Shown here: piece by piece, positions 60,701 to 64,000 of the stretch
How the letters are laid out: each line of letters starts with the position of its first letter
How positions within the stretch are numbered: the stretch's first letter is position 1
Assembly (NCBI RefSeq): GCF_001644025.1
Contig: NZ_LUUK01000194.1
Location: forward strand, 57,079-121,078
DNA: 64,000 bases
Origin: Methylomonas koyamae
GTDB lineage: Bacteria > Pseudomonadota > Gammaproteobacteria > Methylococcales > Methylomonadaceae
Direction of reading: 5' to 3'
The notes under the pieces: generated by a model
The model's database searches: none
Told to the model about the DNA's origin: nothing
Seen by the model: only the letters and a program-made list of their open reading frames with translations
Position numbers and translations under genes: made by a program

Positions 60701-61186
60701 ATGACACTGAAGACCGCGCTGTTCGCTTTGCTGCTATTTGGCGGTGCCGCCGGAATTTTCCAGCTAGTCGACCGAACACCGCTCGCGCCCGACCACACTT
60801 TTACCTCGCTAAACGGCGAGCAAATTTCGTTGCGGCAATTGCGTGGCTCACCGGTATTGGTCACGTTTTGGGCGACGGACTGCGCCAGCTGCCTTTCTGA
60901 AATCCCCACCTTGATCAATTGGCATCATCGATTTGCCAACCGTGGCTTGAAAATTATCGCGGTAGCGATGTATTACGATCCCCCGAATCGGGTATTAGAA
61001 CTAACGAGAGAGCGAAAGCTACCCTACGACGTTGCGTTGGATGTCGACGGCAGCGGCGCTGCTGATTTCGGTAACGTAAACTTAACCCCGACGACATTCC
61101 TAATCGACAGCACGGGGAAATTAATTCTGCATCAAATTGGAATGGGTGACTTAGTCGAGTTGGAAGCTCGCATTTCAACGTTGTGA
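60701..61186 (+). CDS. TlpA-like thioredoxin-fold protein, membrane-anchored
   Basis: A 161-residue protein with an N-terminal membrane anchor or uncleaved signal (TLKTALFALLLFGGAAGIF, residues 2-20) and a TlpA/ResA-type thioredoxin domain. The redox motif is CASC in FWATDCASCLSE (about residue 68), the cis-Pro loop is NLTPTTFLIDSTG near 130. The fold should face the periplasm and reduce disulfides, for example in cytochrome c maturation. It is divergent from serA and has no visible partner gene. TATAAT lies upstream. Confidence 0.88.
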   Translation: MTLKTALFALLLFGGAAGIFQLVDRTPLAPDHTFTSLNGEQISLRQLRGSPVLVTFWATDCASCLSEIPTLINWHHRFANRGLKIIAVAMYYDPPNRVLELTRERKLPYDVALDVDGSGAADFGNVNLTPTTFLIDSTGKLILHQIGMGDLVELEARISTL

Positions 61187-61682
61187 GTAAGCGCCCTTTA
61201 AACCACGCGATTGACTTTTCGGACAAAGCGATAGCGACATCGGCAGTCTCGCCGGTACCCGACGATTAATGGCCGAGATAATCGCCTATTGCGCTCCGTC
61301 ATAGGTATCCACCTCGTTATCAGTGAACACTATCTCCGCTTGCTTCGATCTGCGGATATAGACGCGGTTAATAAACCGCTTACTTTAAAACCTAAGAGTC
61401 AGCCGATAAACCGTTTATCTTCATCCTGCGGAGCAGCTCGCGTCCCCAGCCTTCGCAAACTAGGGTCGTGAAGGCTGAGGTAAGGGCGCGATTTTTCCTG
61501 AAATAGGCGACGGGATTAAATTACCCGTCCAATATTCGCCGAAACTACAGCTGGATTTATCCTCAGCGGAAGACACTCCGCTGGGTGCCGAAGGCTACGT
61601 AATCGTCATTGCGTAGCAGGAGAAGACTCGGTTAAAGCCGATCGATCGGGGAAACCCTAGACCGGCTGTTATTGCCGAGAAG
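61187..61682. other. 496-base non-coding region dense in hairpins
   Basis: No gene with a plausible start and ribosome-binding site is seen. From 61441 to 61680 several perfect inverted repeats follow each other (listed separately as a candidate structured element). The left part (61187-61440) shows nothing I recognise. Confidence 0.6.
61447..61679. ncRNA. candidate structured RNA or element: run of consecutive hairpins
   Basis: Five potential helices occur in 233 bases: CAGCCTTC (61447-61454) with GAAGGCTG (61470-61477); GACGGG with CCCGTC around 61509-61529; CAGCGGA (61564-61570) with TCCGCTG (61577-61583); GCTACG (61594-61599) with CGTAGC (61612-61617); and a nested set CTCGG/CCGAG (61627-61631, 61675-61679), AGCCG/CGGCT (61636-61640, 61663-61667) and GGG-GAAA-CCC (61648-61657). 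The last has a GNRA-type tetraloop. No T-run follows, so these are not simple terminators. It could be a small RNA, a remnant of a mobile intron-like element, or a 3' end of the adhesin transcript; strand is not determined. Confidence 0.3.
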
Positions 61683-64000
61683 TCAGATCGCTTGGCCTTG
61701 TTTTTCGATGGTCACGACAATCGATTTTTGTTGGCCGCTCGGACTGGTTTGAGTAATGACGACTTGCAGCGGCAATTGCGCGGCACCAGCGTTGTCGGTA
61801 CTAAAACTTAAAGAGTGGCTATTGAAATTCAGCCAAGCCGGTAGCGGTTCGCCGTTACCCATTTTGGCTGTAACGGTGCCTTCGCCGGCCGTTGTAGACA
61901 ATGCGCCGGCGGGCAGCGCAAAGCTGAACCCGCTCGAGTAATCGCTCACCTCGACATGGGCGACGATCTGCACCTGACTTCCCGCTACCAGGGTTTGAGA
62001 CGCCAATAAATGCACGGTATTGCTTAATTGAGTCGGCGCTTCACCCCCCGTCGCCATGCCGCTTGCGGCGTTCCCGCCGCTATTGATCCCCGAGTCGGCG
62101 ATGCTGAATTGCACGCTGCGGTTGCTGTCGGTACCTCGCAGCGCGGACATGGCCAAGCCGGTAGTCCGTCCGCCGCCGCCACTGCCGGTATTGTTACTAT
62201 TCGAACTTCCGCCGTTATCCGGTACCACGGTGCCAGCGTTAACGGTCTCGGTCGGCGCTGGGGTATTGACCGTAGGCGGTTGCAGAATGGTGACCATTGG
62301 GTTGCCGCCGGCTAATGTGTAATTGCTGGCCAAGCCGCCATTACCACCGTCGGCCAAGGCCAAAGTCCCGAGATCGACCGGTTTATCGATACCCGCGCGA
62401 TTATCCGACATTAAACCCGCGCCGCTCAGCAACAGGGTTTCGTTACCGACCAAGGTGCCTAAATTGAAAATGTCGGAATTCACCACATTGCTGCCGTCGA
62501 ACACTCTCGAACCGGTTAAATGGATGACGTAGGGCAGAACGGTGCTGGTGGTGTTGTCGCTATAACTGATTGCGTAATTGTTGCCTCCGTTGCCGTCGGA
62601 AACACTAATTCCGCTAACCGTCACGGTGCTGCTGCCGTTGGCGTTTTTATCGGTAAACGTGTACACGCCGCCGGATAAACTATCCGAGCCGAAGAGCTGA
62701 CTACCGCTGCCGGCTTTGACGATCGGTGCTCCCGAGGCGGACGTGGTGCCGTCGTATGTTTTGATGACGTCGCTGGTGGTCAAAACCAAATTGGCTTGGC
62801 TAATGTCGGCGCTAAGATCGCCGCCGATCAAGGTATAGTTGCTGGCCAGGCCGCCGTTGCTTCCGTCGGCCAACGCCAAGGAGCCCAAACTTACGGTTTT
62901 ACCGGTACCAACGTTTTTATCGCCTAAGGCGCCCGCCCCCGTGAGGATTAAAGTCTCGCCACCGACCAGACTTCCGGTGTGCAAATCCCCGGCGGCGACA
63001 ACTGTGGTACCGTCATAACTCCGGCCTCCACTCAGGTTCACGACAAACGGGTTGATCGTGCTGGTGGTGTTATTCACGTACGACACCGAGTAATTATCGC
63101 CGGAATTGCCATCGTTCACGGTGACAGCGGCAACCGTGACGGTTTTGGTGCCGATACCGACATTTTTATCGGTGAAGGCAAACGAGCCGCCGATCAGGCT
63201 GTCGCTACCGTAGAGTGTGCCGCTCGAGACGATCGCGGTGCCGATTGCCGACGTATTGCCATCGTAGGTTTTACTGACGTTTTCGGTGCCGACGGTCAAA
63301 TTTGCCGCGGAGATGGTGGCGTTATGGGTGCCGCCCGCCAGGGTATAGTTGCTGGCCAAACCGCCGTTACTGCCGTCGGCCAGCGCCAGACTGCCCAGCG
63401 TCAAGGACTTACCGACCCCTACGTTTTTATCCGCCACCGTGCCGGTACCGGTTAGACTCAAGGTTTCGCTTCCGACCAGAGTGCTCATGGCAAAAATATT
63501 GGCCGCCGCGTTGGTACTGCCGTCGTAGCTGCGATTGCCTGTCAAACTGACTGCGTAGGCCGTCACATCGGCGCTACGCGTACCGCCGACCAACGTGTAA
63601 TTGCTAGCCAAACCGCCGTTGTCGCCGTCGCCCAAGGCCAAGGAGCCAAGCGCGACCGTTTTACCGGTGCCGACATTTTGGTCCGCGACGCTTCCGGCGC
63701 CGGTCAGAGTCAATGTTTCACCGCCAACCAGAGTAGAGGTCGTCAAACTGGCTGCATTGATGACTGTGGTGCCGTCGTAGGTACGGCTACCGGTCAGATC
63801 GACCGTGTAGGCCCCGATGTCGGCAGTATGGGTGCCGCCGCTCAACGTGTAGTTGCTGGCCAAGCCGCCGTTCGTGCCGTCGGCCAGCGCCAAAGTCCCC
63901 AGCGTCACCGCTTTGCCGGTGCCGACGTTTTTGCTGGCAATGGTGCCGGTGCCGCTCAGGTTCAGGGTTTCGCTACCGACCAAACTCCCCGCCGAGAAGA
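61683..64000 (-). CDS. YDG-repeat surface/secreted protein, N-terminus beyond window edge
   Basis: The C-terminal 772 codons of a large exported protein; the frame is open through the right edge. It consists of about six repeats of 83-87 residues, each with a YDG motif (near 63776, 63525, 63264, 63015, 62753 and, as FDG, 62496) and GGLASNYTL-type segments. These resemble the YDG domains of filamentous haemagglutinin-like adhesins. After the repeats come a Pro/Thr linker, a Gly/Ser/Asn-rich tract (GGSSNSNNTGSGGGGR) and a beta-rich C-terminal domain ending VVTIEKQGQAI. Low-complexity Thr/Ser/Gly/Asn composition fits a surface protein, possibly two-partner secreted. No transporter gene is in the window. 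Confidence 0.85.
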   Translation of the reverse strand, partial: FSAGSLVGSETLNLSGTGTIASKNVGTGKAVTLGTLALADGTNGGLASNYTLSGGTHTADIGAYTVDLTGSRTYDGTTVINAASLTTSTLVGGETLTLTGAGSVADQNVGTGKTVALGSLALGDGDNGGLASNYTLVGGTRSADVTAYAVSLTGNRSYDGSTNAAANIFAMSTLVGSETLSLTGTGTVADKNVGVGKSLTLGSLALADGSNGGLASNYTLAGGTHNATISAANLTVGTENVSKTYDGNTSAIGTAIVSSGTLYGSDSLIGGSFAFTDKNVGIGTKTVTVAAVTVNDGNSGDNYSVSYVNNTTSTINPFVVNLSGGRSYDGTTVVAAGDLHTGSLVGGETLILTGAGALGDKNVGTGKTVSLGSLALADGSNGGLASNYTLIGGDLSADISQANLVLTTSDVIKTYDGTTSASGAPIVKAGSGSQLFGSDSLSGGVYTFTDKNANGSSTVTVSGISVSDGNGGNNYAISYSDNTTSTVLPYVIHLTGSRVFDGSNVVNSDIFNLGTLVGNETLLLSGAGLMSDNRAGIDKPVDLGTLALADGGNGGLASNYTLAGGNPMVTILQPPTVNTPAPTETVNAGTVVPDNGGSSNSNNTGSGGGGRTTGLAMSALRGTDSNRSVQFSIADSGINSGGNAASGMATGGEAPTQLSNTVHLLASQTLVAGSQVQIVAHVEVSDYSSGFSFALPAGALSTTAGEGTVTAKMGNGEPLPAWLNFNSHSLSFSTDNAGAAQLPLQVVITQTSPSGQQKSIVVTIEKQGQAI
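63480..63790 (-). repeat. representative YDG repeat unit within surface protein
   Basis: Neighbouring YDG motifs are spaced 251, 261, 249, 262 and 257 bases apart between 63776 and 62496, so repeat units are whole-codon tandem copies of about 250-260 bases. Units are of two flavours: those with TG-R-x-YDG and those with SKTYDGNTS or IKTYDGTTS. The highly similar blocks (ADGSNGGLASNYTL in several copies) invite recombination. Confidence 0.7.

Noticed and set aside
61289..61471. A 60-codon plus-strand open frame in the region after the thioredoxin-like gene
   Set aside because: No ribosome-binding site and composition unlike neighbouring genes; overlaps the hairpin region.
61627..61679. Group II intron domain V
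   Set aside because: It has an AGC-containing lower stem and GAAA loop, but the internal loop does not match the domain V bulge and no reverse transcriptase gene or other intron domain is visible.

Overview
The window looks like chromosomal DNA of a gammaproteobacterial methanotroph of the Methylococcales (Methylomonas-like). The main evidence is a lanthanide-type methanol dehydrogenase XoxF followed by its periplasmic partner XoxJ, together with a gammaproteobacterial gene order for ruv/tol-pal, miaB-phoH-ybeY-corC and the flagellar genes. The genus is an inference. Genes are dense, mostly in tightly overlapping operons, and I see no insertion sequence, tRNA, rRNA, CRISPR array or prophage.

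Layout. 1-3396: most of a pyruvate:ferredoxin oxidoreductase (nifJ) running off the left edge. 3397-8523: small housekeeping and unknown genes (membrane protein, SRPBCC protein, ATP-grasp-like protein, macro-domain hydrolase, DUF2905 protein, alpha/beta hydrolase, glycine-zipper protein). 8859-19328 (minus strand): a flagellar filament and glycosylation block with a Maf-type glycosyltransferase, two flagellins, FliT/FliS/FliD/FlaG, a PtmE-like sugar nucleotidyltransferase, a PglD/NeuD-like acetyltransferase and a NeuB/LegI-like nonulosonate synthase. 19347-22235: a three-gene operon of unknown function built around a membrane-anchored von Willebrand A protein. 22365-26001: pgk, a lipoprotein, Hsp33 and MsrA. 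26235-29028: xoxF-xoxJ.

29025-37327: a glycogen locus with two divergent units, glgC-GH57-malQ on the minus strand and glgB-glgA on the plus strand, the latter overlapping a small secretin-like gene. 38223-43036: a PotD/NspS-like periplasmic binding protein overlapping a large dCache-HAMP-PAS-GAF-PAS-GGDEF-EAL protein, arranged like the NspS-MbaA polyamine-sensing pair of Vibrio. 43017-46655: miaB-phoH-ybeY-corC. 46761-58328: a long minus-strand run yebC-ruvC-ruvA-ruvB-ybgC-tolQ-tolR-tolA-tolB-pal-cpoB-queE-queC, followed by two coupled genes for a soluble chemoreceptor-like helical protein and an oxygen-binding di-iron (ODP-type) protein. 58398-61186: serA-serB and a divergent thioredoxin-like gene. 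61187-61682: a non-coding stretch rich in perfect hairpins. 61683-64000: the C-terminal part of a large YDG-repeat surface protein running off the right edge.

The strongest candidates for little-described biology are the ODP plus chemoreceptor-like pair (46761-48121), the binding-protein/GGDEF-EAL pair, the vWA triad and the hairpin-dense region at 61441-61680. All functional calls rest on motif recognition and gene order read from the sequence; no database search was run.
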